This document shows positions 23,441 to 35,099 of a stretch of 64,000 nt of DNA, one piece after another. The notes beneath the pieces are model-generated. The model saw nothing but the letters and a program-made list of their open reading frames with translations. It had not been told where the DNA came from and did not search any database. Both the position numbers and the translations under genes were made by a program. Location of the stretch: contig OY282605.1 of NCBI GenBank assembly GCA_958298945.1, positions 4,115,811 through 4,179,810 of the forward strand. Reading direction: 5' to 3'. Numbering within the stretch: the stretch's first letter is position 1; each line of letters opens with the position of its first letter. Source of the stretch: Atherix ibis. Lineage: Eukaryota > Arthropoda > Insecta > Diptera > Athericidae.

Positions 23441-24540
23441 AAATAACTCAAATTAGAAAATGGTAAAAAATGAGAATTTGTGTAATTCTGTAAACGTTAC
23501 CCCAAAAAAAATTCCCCCTTTCCCCTCATCCCTCTTTTTTTTTAAATTTGCCAAAATTCCTAAAAAGATTTCTTGAAACGTTTTTCTTTCTGATTAGTTT
23601 ATGAGTAAAATAGGAAAAAAAATTGAAAAAAATTGTGTTCCAACCTTTTTCGGAACCAAAAAGAAGGCAACTGTTTTTTTTAATTACTTGGCAAAGATGG
23701 TAAATGCATAATGCCCTGCAGTGTATAATATTGTTAAGCGGTTTAAATGCGAATAAGGTAAGGTGCATCTGGCCACGTGAATGGGAATTACATAATTAAT
23801 TCGACCCAAATATGTCCGCTAGGGTTGTTTCTACCCTAAATTCGGTTCACTAGTAACCCTCGAAAATTGTTACGATTCGTTGTTTATCCATATTTGATCA
23901 TCATTCCTGCATTACTCTTTGGTGGCACGTTTTTTGTTTGTTATTTCTCATATTGTCATGTAAATATTCACACATACAAACACGCAGGAAAAAAAAGAAG
24001 AAGAAAAGTCCATACCCGGTTTGAGTGGAGTCTATTGTGTACTGTTGATGTTTAGATTAAAAAAAGGGATAATTTTCATCCATAAAAGCGGTATTTATCT
24101 ACTCATAATAGATACTTGATAGCAAACAATTGCAATATAATTTTTGTTCTTATCGAAGAGGGGAACCCATTGTCTATTCGCAAATATCTAAAAGATAATT
24201 TTTTCAGATGTATTCAGGGATTGCCTTAGGTGGTGTGGATGGATACAGGGATTGCCGTATCGTTTTTCTTCGTTTTCAATTAATTTTCTGCAATTTTCGG
24301 AAAAATCTTCCTCTCTCATTTTTGTTGCAGTGAATTTCTTTTGTGATGAAAAGATTTTGAATTCTTAAAATTTTCTTATTAATTGAAATTTTTTCTTTTT
24401 TGTCTGCTTCACAAATGAGCAATGAATAAAATTGGGCGGATTAAAATTAGGAGATTCTGTTACCATGAAAAGCTTCTGTTACGCAGAAGTTTATGCTGTT
24501 GTGGTTCGGGAGAAGTATACAGAAGAAATCCATTTCGATA
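23441..24540. other. unassigned DNA
   Basis: Mostly A/T-rich. A strong acceptor-like site, ctctctcatttttgttgcag, ends near 24330, but no convincing exon follows. No repeat-family match was seen. Confidence 0.45.
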
Positions 24541-25210
24541 GTCGGAAAGTATAGCCTTCTCATTTGACAGCTGTTGAATATATATGTCATACAAGCTAGA
24601 ATTTATTTAGATTAAGGTCTGCCATTTTACTGGCAGACCTTAAACTAAATAAATTCTATCTATTTAACTACCAAATATTGCCCAAAAATTGTCGCTACGT
24701 AGAAGCGACCATAAGCAAAACACATATGTGGCTCTGAAAACCCACAAGTAACTGTGGAAAAGCCACTGTATCGGCGAAAAGTGATTGTCTGGTGCGAATT
24801 TTCGTACTCCTTTAGAAATGAAGAAGGAAAGACCAGTTACCGTTAATTCTGAGCGCTATGGGCAGCCTTTTTTGACTGATCTTGAGGATTTAAATCTGGT
24901 ACATATGTGGTTTCACCAAAACGGCACCACAAGCCTCACAATATGACAAAAAGTTAGTAGAACTCGTAATTTCGAAATTTGATAGTGTCAATTGATCTCG
25001 AAAATTGTGCGTTTGACTCCGTTGGACTTTTTCTTGTCCAGTCCTGAATTATAAAAAATTGTCCCTGAATATGGGGCTCTGAAAATCCACAAGTAACTGT
25101 GGATAAGTCATTTTATCAACGAAAAATCACCATCTAAGGTGTATTCGCAGATTAGTAAATTAGAAAAAAAAACTGGGAACATTGTCGGAAGACTATCTTG
25201 TTGATTGGTT
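24540..25210 (+). mobile_element. Tc1-like element copy in + orientation
   Basis: Carries the imperfect palindrome at 24563-24578, a 28-base hairpin at 24597-24658 and then decayed transposase text. That text reads KPLYRRKVIVWCEF, VTVNSERYGQPFLTDLEDL and HMWFHQNGTTS in shifted frames. It is the inverse orientation of the copies at 2.4 and 22.5 kb. The second catalytic Asp is again replaced by Asn. Confidence 0.78.
24597..24658. repeat. 28-base inverted repeat (hairpin)
   Basis: Arms 24597-24624 and 24631-24658 pair with one mismatch around the six-base loop ttttac. The arm text (ttaaggtctgcca) is the end sequence seen singly in other Tc1-like copies, so two element ends appear fused head to head. 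Confidence 0.8.
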
Positions 25211-25274
25211 AAACAAAAATGGTAACTTAAATTTCGACTTTTATCCGTGAAAGAAGGGAATAAACAATATTTAC

Positions 25275-26125
25275 CTTGTGCCCAGCTCTAGACTGCATTC
25301 AGCGAGTTGCTGTGACTTTGTAGTTAATTAAAAAAGAAAGTTGCTATGACGACCGAAAGCAGCAGGTAAACGGAAGAAGTCGAGCAGCAGTAATTGGATC
25401 TATCAGCTACCGGTCTGTCGTATAAGAGTGCATCTCCTACTTATAAAAATAGTCCTCCAACCATTCGAATATGATATCCAATTCAAGGGCCATGAGGGAG
25501 AGTGCACTGTGCACAATAAAAACGAAAATTCCAATGATTTATCTAGAAGATAGTCGAAACAGAACGTTTCGGTTAGGTGGGTCCCGTTCCCTGTCGGTCC
25601 ACCACTACACAAACTTCTGATCCGTGCAGGGACAATTGCGAATACGACCAGCATCAGCAGTCCATTGACAATTAATCGATCGATCGATTCACTTTCGGAT
25701 GAGTCTGTCCGGATTCACTTAATTTCAATTCAATTTCACCTTCAACCGTTCAACTGCCGGTCATAGTCGTCAATAATACCGTATTAATTTGTGCGCTCGA
25801 TTTTCCTTACATCAGCTTTCTTTTTAAATGTGACAAGATGGAATCAAGAAGAAATAAATGCAATCCAAGCACTGACGGACAGACAGACAGACAGAAATTG
25901 ACCAACTCGATTAATACGAACCAGCCAATCAAATAAAAATAAAAGGAAGCAACCGCATAAAAAGAAGAGAAAGCAGCCAAAAGTAGGAAGATTTCCCCGA
26001 AATTACTCGACGACTCCGAATACTATCAGTACGGTCCGATTCACGTGTTCCCCAAATTACGTGCAGCCACAGTTCGTGTGGGGACATACGTGTAATAATA
26101 TCTTGTATTCCCAGCAGCACGAATA
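25275..26125 (-). CDS. candidate - strand 5' exon region
   Basis: This block is GC-richer than its surroundings and has no transposon similarity. Its - strand end is a good donor, GTAAAT, next to 25275. The last 41 bases (25315-25275) are open as SQQLAECSLELGT and follow a possible acceptor. Further upstream a frame at 25654-25403 begins MLVVFAIVPARIRSLCSGG, a signal-peptide-like start, but it stops before the donor. It may be a 5' untranslated exon or promoter-proximal region. No protein is recognised. Confidence 0.25.
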
Positions 26126-26830
26126 TTTATCGTATAATAAAAATTTCTTCCATCATCACATGTACTCTTACCCACCTGTATTTATTTTAGTCAATTCTCC
26201 ATTTATTTACGTTTGATACGCGACTATGTAAAAAGCCCTGTTTCTGTTTGATATTCTATCTCGATGAAAGCAGATATAAAACCACAAGTTATATCTAACC
26301 AGACACAGACACACATCTATTATTAGACCATTTGGATTTTGTTTACAAATTTTTTCTTCTATCGTATTGCTTTGTGGGCAAATAAATTCCTATTTTCATA
26401 ACATAACGTACAGCCTCCAAACCAGCCCCCTGGCTCCGTATTTTACGATATCTTTTCTCAAATATTATCTGTTCGTTCAGCTTATAGTAAATATTTTCAT
26501 AAGAATTTGAATATTTTAGTTTAATTTAAATTTAAATTTGAACTTGAACAAAAAAAATGGATTTAAGATTTTTTATTATGTCTTCTTTGGTTAATAAATT
26601 TAAAGCAAAAATAAAATTCTCCCACATCCGATTTTCGAGATTTGTTTCCGAATTTCCTAATCGAATGTGGATCAATATTAAAATTTTTTTTTTTTGTTTT
26701 TCAAGTAAAGATCAGTTTAGCTTGTTATGTAGGGTGTTTTTTTTTAGAGGCATAGAACTTCACAATGAAATAAGATTGACATTATTGGAAAGATAATTTT
26801 ATGCCATTAGCATTTAAATTTAACGTGGCA
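26126..26830. other. A/T-rich DNA
   Basis: Intron-like sequence. The + frame 26557-26796 is A/T-driven, without motifs. Confidence 0.5.
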
Positions 26831-28085
26831 TTCCTATAGCTAGGCATAATACCAAGAGCCGCCTACGACCATAGGTGGGATTGAGGTGCGCCCAATCAAT
26901 GCGCAAAATCGACCTGTCGGCTCATCTGATTAGATTCAGTAGTTGCACGCATCTCAATCGATACCAACGCTTTATCAACCCAGCTCGCTCTTCAATCCAA
27001 CACATTTGATTTCCTGCTTGGGCACTTCATGCATGCAATATTCTCTCAGGTTCCCTCTTTTGCTTCTTCATCTTCTTTCACCTTTTTATCTTCTTCATCT
27101 TCTTTATCTTCTTTCATTTTATTCATCTTCTTTCATCTTCTTCATTTTATTCATCTTCTTTCATCTTCGTCATATTTTTCATCTGCTTCATCTTCTTTCC
27201 TCTCCCTCATCTTTTCATGTTCTTTCATCTTCTTTCATCTTCATCATCTTTTTCATCTGTTTCATCTTCTTTCCTCTTCCTCATCTTTTTCATCTTTATC
27301 TTCTTCATCTTCATCTTCTTCATCTTCTTTCATCTTCATCATCTTTTACATTTTATTCATCTTCTTTCATCTGCTTCATATTCTTTCATCTTCTTTTTCT
27401 TCATCTTCTTTCATGTTCTTTGATATTCTTTCATCTTCATCATCTTTTACATCTTCTTTCATCTTCTTTATCTTCTTCATCTTCTTAACCATCTTTCATT
27501 TCCAATGCATGAAGCAGGCAAACATGCAATCTTCGGCCACTTCCAATGGGAAGAGGTCTCAAACTGGAGACCGCTTCCTAATTATTCCACACACATTTGT
27601 GCAACCACCTGGTCATGCCTCTAAACCAGCTCCATCCATCACAGGTAGGTCCATTTGCTAATAGTTAGTAACCACTTACAAGCTAGTTACTCTAACTCTT
27701 GATAGCAAGGCGTACCTAAACCTCTACTAGCACCTGGGAGCCGGCCATCCTTCACCCAAAGACTCCTTATTTTCGCTGGACTTGGCGGACGAACCACTTT
27801 GGGGCTCCCGACCCCCGTGGTCCCAGTTAGTTGTGCTTTTAAGAGTTCCTAGTGAGTACTCTTCACTCAAAGAGCTTCAGTAAGGATACTCGTAATTTCG
27901 TGGCATTGCTAGGCCAGCTCAAGACGGCGCGTTCGCCATTACCTGTACGCCCCTTCTGGTATTGAAACTTTGCCGCGTATCTTCATCCAGAGTAACTCCC
28001 CTGCGGAAAAATTACCCAGAAGTAACCTCCGCGCGGATGACTCGAATAAAGTGCAAGCTGGAAGTCCAATTTTCGACTAGCGAAT
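26830..28085. other. GC-richer block of possible transposon origin
   Basis: Starts around ggcattcctatagctaggc and continues to about 28085. It consists of complex, CpG-containing sequence interrupted by the pyrimidine tract at 27050-27495. After the tract a frame reads ANMQSSATSNGKRSQTGDR to a strong CAG/GTAGGT junction at 27645. This could be the 5' part of a non-LTR element with the start of ORF1, or a host exon. It lies directly against the Tc1-like copy that follows. Confidence 0.35.
27050..27495 (+). repeat. TTCATC/TTC polypyrimidine tract
   Basis: About 445 bases of ttcatcttc and ttctttcatcttc variants, nearly pure pyrimidine with scattered A. All the serine/phenylalanine frames through it (26943-27661) are repeat products. 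The tract ends 20-30 bases before an AG, so it could serve as an unusually long splice-acceptor tract for the frame at 27521. Confidence 0.92.
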
Positions 28086-28830
28086 TCAAATATCCCCACA
28101 GAAAATAATTTGAAGGTCTTAAATCGCACGATCTTGAACGTGGAATTGTGCGCTTAGCAAATGTTTCCTCCAATAAATTGATTGTGGCGCGCGCTGTGTG
28201 GCATGTTGTGCCGTATTGTTTCTATTACAGCTCTTCCACGTTAACGTCATTTAATTGCGTAACGAGCAAGTTACTAATCATGGATCTATAGCGCTCTCCA
28301 TTGACTATAACGCTCTGAAACGGACCAAAAATTCCTGCATCCCATAAAGCACACCAAACAGTGACGTTTTGTGGATGCACCGGCGCCTCAATAATTTTGC
28401 TTCTTCACGTAATCATTCAACCAAAAATAGGCCTTATCACTGATGAAGATTTTGTGGTGAGAATGAGGTTCAAAAGCCCATTCACCGAACGTACGACCCA
28501 CACAATGGTCAAGCGGCTTCAATTGTCGCACTTCCTGAATATTGTTGGCTCATAAACCAATATTTTTCCTCAAATTATTCCATAAGGTGTATGGAGACCG
28601 CTCGAATTGTGTCTCTGCGGATTCGTATTATCAAATCGAAAGAAATTTGCACAATTTGCAAATCTATTTATGATAAAATGGCAAACCAAACTAAGCACAA
28701 ATCAGCTGTCAGCTATAAAATCGGATGTCACTATAAAAAGTGCTGCCGATTCGAAAAACCAACCTCTACAAAAAAAATACGCTCTAGCTACCAATCAAAA
28801 TATAACAGATGGCGTTAGTGGTCATATTCA
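28085..28830 (-). pseudogene. Tc1/mariner-superfamily transposase remnant
   Basis: The - strand reads KIFISDKAYFWLNDYV (first catalytic Asp in SD), then VTVWCALWDAGIFGPF and VNGERYRSMISNLL, then QYGTTCHT, where the second catalytic Asp would be expected before GTT and is Tyr here. Stops and frameshifts occur between the blocks. The copy ends near ACAGATGGCGTTAGTGG at 28805, as the 23 kb copy does. This is the best-preserved member of the family in the window and supports the family assignment of the others. Confidence 0.88.
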
Positions 28831-30894
28831 TTTTTTCCATTTGTTTAAAATCGTTTATATGAAAAGTTTCGTTTCACAGTTATCGGTGAATTGTGATTTA
28901 ATAAAATTTAGATTTTACTTGATAAAAATCCTCCCCTTCTCATCGCTATTATTTATTCACAAAAAAAATTACCAACACTAATAATAAAAATCAGTAAAAT
29001 TTTAAAAATATTTTTTTTTAATCGAAAATTTAAAATTTTACCGAAAATACATCCCCTTAACCCCTTCTAATTATAAAATAATAAAAATGTCCAAAATTTT
29101 AAATAAAAAATATATTTTACCGACTATAACTTCCCCTCTCATCTTTTTTAAACAACAAAAAAATAAATTACTCATTAGAAGGGGATTCTTATAACGTTTT
29201 CGTTTTTATAAAAACGTCAATATTTTTTTTTTTATAAACCGGATAACGTCCCTTCTATGGATTATTTTCTCAAAAATTCTTTGCTTCTCCAATTTCTGCC
29301 AGTTGTGACTCCCTTCAACTACTAATAAAATTCCACAAAAGAAACGAAAAAATAACTAACATTCGCCTAATCAAAATGCGGTTGGTTTATTTAATTATTT
29401 TTCTTCACTATTATATGATTCAACAAATAATAATAATTGACAGTTTGTGTAATTAAATGGGAATAAAGCATGCGTGAAATGAAAAATAATCGAATTCTAT
29501 GCACTCTGATTGGGACGCCATCATTAAACCATTTCAATTCGAACAGTTCTCCCTTCTCTGATAACATAATATGCACTTGATTGATAAGAAGTTCAATTAA
29601 CTGCACTGTCTCGGGATTCTAATAATATTACACACACACACACTGACTGATTATATAAATAAAAATACCAACAATAACAAAATTCAGGGTTATTGGATCA
29701 GGGACGGGTGGTTAGGGAAATAATTTTACCACCCAATTTGAAATGTTGAAAAGAGAGAAGATGAGAAAAAAACAATGTCCGAATGTGAGGCGTAAACGTG
29801 CCAAAATAAAATTCGAAAAAATTAATAACAACAACGGCTGAAAAATAAATAATAATAAAAAATAAAGCAGTAAATGCGTTTTAAATGCACACACATTGAC
29901 GTTGACGTGCACCATCGCCGTTGCTGCTGCCGCCGCCACTGCCATGTTATCAATTTTCGTTTTGGACTGCAGCCATTTTGGTTATTTTCGTCTTTTTTTT
30001 CTTTTGGCATTTCTGCTATCGTTGCAAGATTATTTTGTACATTATTCACTTATGAATTTTTTTCTATGCATGCAATTCTTATAAATATTAACGAATTTGA
30101 GTGTGTGCGTATGTGTGTATGTGTGTGTGTGCGATAAATTTTCGTCTAGTCGCGTCTGAACGTAACTTTTTCGAAGACGTCATCGTCTCAGATACTCTAA
30201 TACCCGTAATACGAATAAGCAGCAAGACTTTCTAACTTCCAAAAAAAAAAAAAAAAACAAGAGAAACAAAAAAAATTCTCATTTACGTTTTTCTACTGTA
30301 ACCGATCCAGAAAGAGAAATGATAAAAAACGAAGCGACAAAAAACTCCAATGTCTGCGCTATGCAAAAAACCAACAAAAAATGGAAAAAATTTCCTAAAA
30401 CAAGAAAATATAAAAATTTTACATCTCAAAAAAAAGAAAGAACAAAACGAAAATGCTTAAAATTTTATTTATTTTAAAGAAAAAAAAACACTCGTTTGAA
30501 GGGTCAATTAAAACCTGGAGAATTTTAGTGCTGCCATATTAGAAAAAAAATTTAAAATTGTCATATTATTGAATAATTGCGATGTTATGAATAATTTCTT
30601 GCAACGTTTGGATGGGAGAATGGACGAATATTTTCTATTAAAAAAAATGCGTGAAATGGTTTAGAGGGTGAGTAGGGCGGCAGGGGGGGATTTCAATTTT
30701 ACAATTCGAATAATTTATATAGTCTTTAATGAATTAGTTTTATTTGTTTTTAGTTTTTGTTAGGTTTCTTTTGGGTTTTTTTTTTTAAATTGCATTTTTT
30801 TATAGTGTTTTTTTTTATGTTATTAAAAAAAAGGCTTTTTTCTATTTTAATAAAGGAGGATTTTTTTAAAAAAATTCCAAAAAGTAATTAATAC
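28831..30894. other. A/T-rich non-coding DNA
   Basis: Intron-like, with C-rich patches near 29050-29150. A GCTGCTGCCGCCGCC stretch near 29925 sits in overlapping frames on both strands, which I regard as chance. A short TG-rich run lies at 30105-30133. No repeat-family match was seen. Confidence 0.5.
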
Positions 30895-31400
30895 TGAATA
30901 TTTTGATATTACAGCTGGTATTCCACAAAGTGTCATTTTTGGACCAATTGTATACAGTGTTTATATGTTACCATCCATTACATCTTAAAAAGTTAATAAT
31001 TTATAATTTTAATTTGATTTTAAACATAACTCAAATAAAATAATTTATTCATTTACCATATTTCGATGTCAAATTCAACTGTCAACAAACATAACCAAAT
31101 ACTGAAATGTGTTATGGCAACACTACGATGAGGATGAAAAATTCGAAATTAGACTTAATTCAACGACACAACCAATCATTTCAAATTTGTGAGCAAGGCA
31201 ACTTCTTAGAATTCGAATTGGGCATTTTGTACTTATTCATGATTTTCTCTCATCCTTCATGGCATTCCTGTGGTGTTCCATTTAGTATCTGTCATGTCCT
31301 AACTAAATACTACTTAATCCAGAATTTCTTCTTGACTAGAACTCCTTCCATTGAGGATCTTCGAGGCCTCGTTTTAATTTTCTTAAATATTGTATGTTAA
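30895..31400 (+). pseudogene. LINE scraps: reverse transcriptase block and C-terminal tail
   Basis: Near 30912 the text reads ITAGIPQSVIFGPIVYSVYM, a decayed AGxPQGSxxGPxLY block. The + frame at 31107-31400 ends with CGVPFSICHVLTKYYL, then SIEDLRGLVLIFLNI. This resembles the CxVPLTxxHILxEC...FL end of RNase-H-bearing non-LTR elements. The two parts are separated by unrelated A/T DNA, so they may come from two elements. Confidence 0.55.
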
Positions 31401-31559
31401 TATCACCCTTAAAATTTAACCACATCTAATTGCTCCCCTCCAACTTAGATTCGACCATTTTTATGAGGTAAACTAGGCTCTCACGTAATATGACTTCATC
31501 AAATGGTCTCATGGTCGTGGCGCTATAAAATAGCGCCTAACACATGTCTAACGACCATA

Positions 31560-32352
31560 CAAGGTCTGTTCAAAAAGTATCGCGGGTTTCGATTTTTTTG
31601 TGGCGTTATGTTGGTACTCATGTCTATATTCGATTTCGATTTTTTTGTGGCGTTATGTTGGTACTCATGTCTCTCACTTATGCTGACAAGTTCGGCCAGT
31701 TTAAATGTTCACTTAATTTTTGACAGCTGCTTTGTTTGCACGTGTTTTCGATCGTCTTCGATTTCTGCTCAATTTTGACCAAAAACAGCATCGCATTAAC
31801 ATTGCTAAGGAACTGTTGGGCTCTGTCTGCGACAACCCAAATTTGCTCCAGAGGGCTGGTGACAAATCATGGATTTATGGTTATGACGTGGAAACCAAAG
31901 CTCAATCATCCCAATGGAAGCTGCCGCACGAGCCAAGACCGAAAAAAGCGCGCTAAGTTCGGTCGAATGTGAAGGATTTGCTTACAGTTTTCTTCGATTG
32001 CAGGGGCGTGGTGCATCATGAGTTCTTGTTACAGGGTAGAACGGTCGATAAGGAATATTATTTGCAAGTTATGCGAAAGTTGCGCATAGCAATCCGCCAG
32101 AAACGCCCGGATTTGTGGAAGAACAAAAATTGGCTTTTGCCATTTTTGGCCAAAAACAATACACTAATAATTCCGCAGCCACCGTATTCCCCAGATGATT
32201 TTTAGAAGTGCGTCGAGGATTGGAGAAAACATTGGCACAAGTGTATAATATCTGGTGGGGATTACTTTGAAGGGGACAAAATAGATATTCATGATAAAAT
32301 AAATAATTTTTGAAAAAACACAAAATTCGCGATACTTTTTGAACAGACCTCG
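31560..32352 (+). mobile_element. deleted mariner, 793 bases, with intact ends
   Basis: Ends are caaggtctgttcaaaaagta on the left and, read inward from the right, cgaggtctgttcaaaaagta, each flanked by TA (31558-31559 and 32353-32354). The transposase remnant contains FDQKQHRINIAKELLGS, GYDVETKAQSSQWKLPHE, DLLTVFFDCRGVVHHEF and IRQKRPDLWKNKNWLLPFL. The N-terminal DNA-binding half, the HDNAPAH block and the end of the gene are deleted. It has a stop after KKAR. A short internal duplication (gtggcgttatgttggtactc) lies near the left end. Confidence 0.92.
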
Positions 32353-35090
32353 TATATACAAACAAACAAGAAAATTTCGTTTTCATTAATGCCTAAAAAG
32401 AAAAAAACGAACAAATTTTTTAAGGCTGAACTTGATACTATTTAGTGTGGATGTGTGTGTGTGTGTACATGAAAATATGCACAAACTAAAATATTTTCTC
32501 AACAAATACAGAAAAAAAACCATTAATTTTTTTATGAAAGTCAACACCTACAATCGTGCAAAATTTTGAAATAAGCTATTCCGACCAGCAGCAACAGCAG
32601 CAGCAGCAGCCACCCCACTTTCTGCTGTGCTCATTTATTGTGCATCGAAAAATTCGCACCATTGTCGCTGCCGTCGTAATCGTTCATTGTCGTCGCCCGC
32701 CATCTGTTGTGGGTCAAGGGTACGATAAGCATACGAAATTCACTTTTAAATTGATTTAATTCCTTTTTGCATTGTTTTTTTGTTTTTGATTATTACTATT
32801 TCGATTTTCTTCCCCAATTTTTGCAAATGACCCAACAAGAACGCAACGATAATAAAAAATACTTTTCAGATTAATAATAAATCTAATTTCTTATTCTATT
32901 TTTGTTTTGTTTTTTTTTCCGGAAATTTTTCCGGAAAAAAACCTTTAAAAAAAGGCGACAAAAAATAGATACACTCGAATTTACTGTAACAACGTCTAAC
33001 AAACAACAAACAATTATTGTGGCACGTGAACTGAAATTATTTTAATTTTCTTTTGCTCAAAGCTTTTATTAAAATTTTACCTCGATTTCGATAAGAAGGA
33101 CATCAGATAATAAATTATTTTATCGTAAACATACTAACAAATTCGGTTTATTTGACGATTTATTTTCGGTAAAAAATTACGCAGCATTTTTATTTTTGAA
33201 TAAATTTTGTCCAATTTTTTTTATTTTAGGTAGAACCAATTTTTTTTAAATTTAAATTTTCAAAAAAAAAATAATAATTCCAATTTTGAATTGAATGGAA
33301 AATTTTGATAAGAAATGCATTTTTGTAAATTCGAAATCAATCTTACTTATTTGATTGGGGCCGTTTTTCTGAATGATTTTCCTTTTATTAAAATTTCGAT
33401 TGGGAGAATTTTATTTTTTCGATTTTTCTTTTAATAAAATTTCAATTGGAAAAATAAACTTCTCACCAAATTGTTTACTTAAAGTTTTTTCACCGAAAAA
33501 TAAAGAAAATTCCTAATAATTGTCGATATCGAATGCACAACAATTCCTTGGATTACTCCCCCCCCCCATATATTCGCCAATCAATCGAATCGGGAATCCA
33601 TTTGCCAAAAAAAAAAAATTCCGTACAACTGCAGGCAGTCCCAAAACGAGTTCAATAGACTCGAAAGCGATTTGCAAACAGCTCGTCTCTCTTTCTCTCT
33701 CTCCCTCTCTCTCTGTGGTGATTGTTTAAATTGTTTTGCGCGGCAATTTGGAGCCGAAACGCTACGTTTTATCAATTTTATTTTCTAATTGAAAATCAGT
33801 GAAATTTAAAAGATCAACAATAAAGAAAAAAGAGAGAAAAAAAAGTCAGCCATTTTCTTTTGATTAGATAATAAAAAATAATTTAAGTGAAATTTTGAAA
33901 TTAGAATGACTGAGCAGAATGGGAATGACGGACAGCCATCGAGACGATAGCTAATGTGGAATATGATGAAAAATTTTTTTTAAGGGGCCGTTTTGTAATG
34001 AAAAGGGAATATTTTAGGGAGAGATACCTAAGAAGAAGAAAAAATGCTCTACACTAGATCCCTTTAGGCTAGGAACACTAGACAGACGGAAAAATGCGTG
34101 TTTGAACGCAGGCAGCAAAGGAAAAATGTTTGTACTCGTAGACCGCTCATGATCACTTCCTGTACGCTCCCATCCGGTTGGTGTGCTCTGCAGTTACCGA
34201 ATGTCCGGGTCAGACTAGACAGGCATGCCCGGCTGATCTATTTTTGTTGGCATAGGAAGTATGGGATGCGCCTCCATCTGAGAATGTTTGTGTGCAGTCC
34301 GCCTATCAGGGGTGTTCCTAGATGTGGCCGAAAATAGCGCAGTGCATTTTCGGTTTCCTTTTCCAAACTGTTTACGCCTCGTACATCTCGAACGGGTGTC
34401 ATTCCCATCTGTCGTGGTCGACGCGAGAACAGAATTTTCGTTATTCACTGGCAAAATATACACCGTTTCCGCTTATTATGGTGGAATTGTTTAGCGATTT
34501 TTGCATACCAAAAGACAAGACTTTACTTTGGTTGACATGTTAACCGAGGGGAGCAGATATGATCGGGGTTTTTATAGAAAATGTTTTCTGCCGACAGTTT
34601 TACAGTGGCCGGCAGCCAAAATTCTGTATAAAACTATTCAAGAAAATGACTCTTCATACTTGAGAACGTAACCGAATCACTCGGCCACGCATCCAGCATT
34701 TTCTATTTAGCCGCCCAGTCACCCAGCCACCCAACCAACCACAGTTCTACCTCATCCGTGAATAAAGTGTGGGAGCCGTGAATGAAATTATGAAAGAGCG
34801 CATTGAACTATAATATTTGTCATGTGACGCATTACGAAGTCTATGCCAATTTATGGAAAAAATTATTCTTCATTTTTCATTCGTTTGCACCGCAGTAGCC
34901 GAAATGTCATCTATTCGGGTAGGGGTTTTTTTTGTTGGTCCTCGCATTTTAGATTCTAAATAAAAATTTCCCTAAATTAGATTAATTTTCATTCAGTTTT
35001 TTTTTCACCAAATGTAAATATATAAAAATCACAACGATTATTAGTAATTTTCTTAATTGTTTCTTAAGGAATTTATTAGGAAAAAAATTG
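32353..35090. other. non-coding DNA with simple repeats and a GC-richer patch
   Basis: Holds a (CAG)n tract at about 32586-32611, C7-8 at about 33561-33568 and a (TC)n tract at about 33689-33715. A GC-richer patch at 34030-34800 contains overlapping 70-80-codon frames on both strands (for example 34215-34463 on -) that I do not recognise. The rest is A/T-rich. A promoter or untranslated exon could lie in the patch, but nothing specific supports one. Confidence 0.4.
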
Positions 35091-35099
35091 TTGGTGAAT

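Noticed and set aside
26943..27661. 181- and 210-codon serine/phenylalanine-rich + frames
   Set aside because: They are translations of the TTCATC/TTC tract in different frames, with no non-repeat domain beyond the short segment after 27500.
29874..30137. Overlapping frames with an alanine run from GCTGCTGCCGCCGCC
   Set aside because: Open on both strands in several frames around one short triplet repeat; no other evidence of coding.
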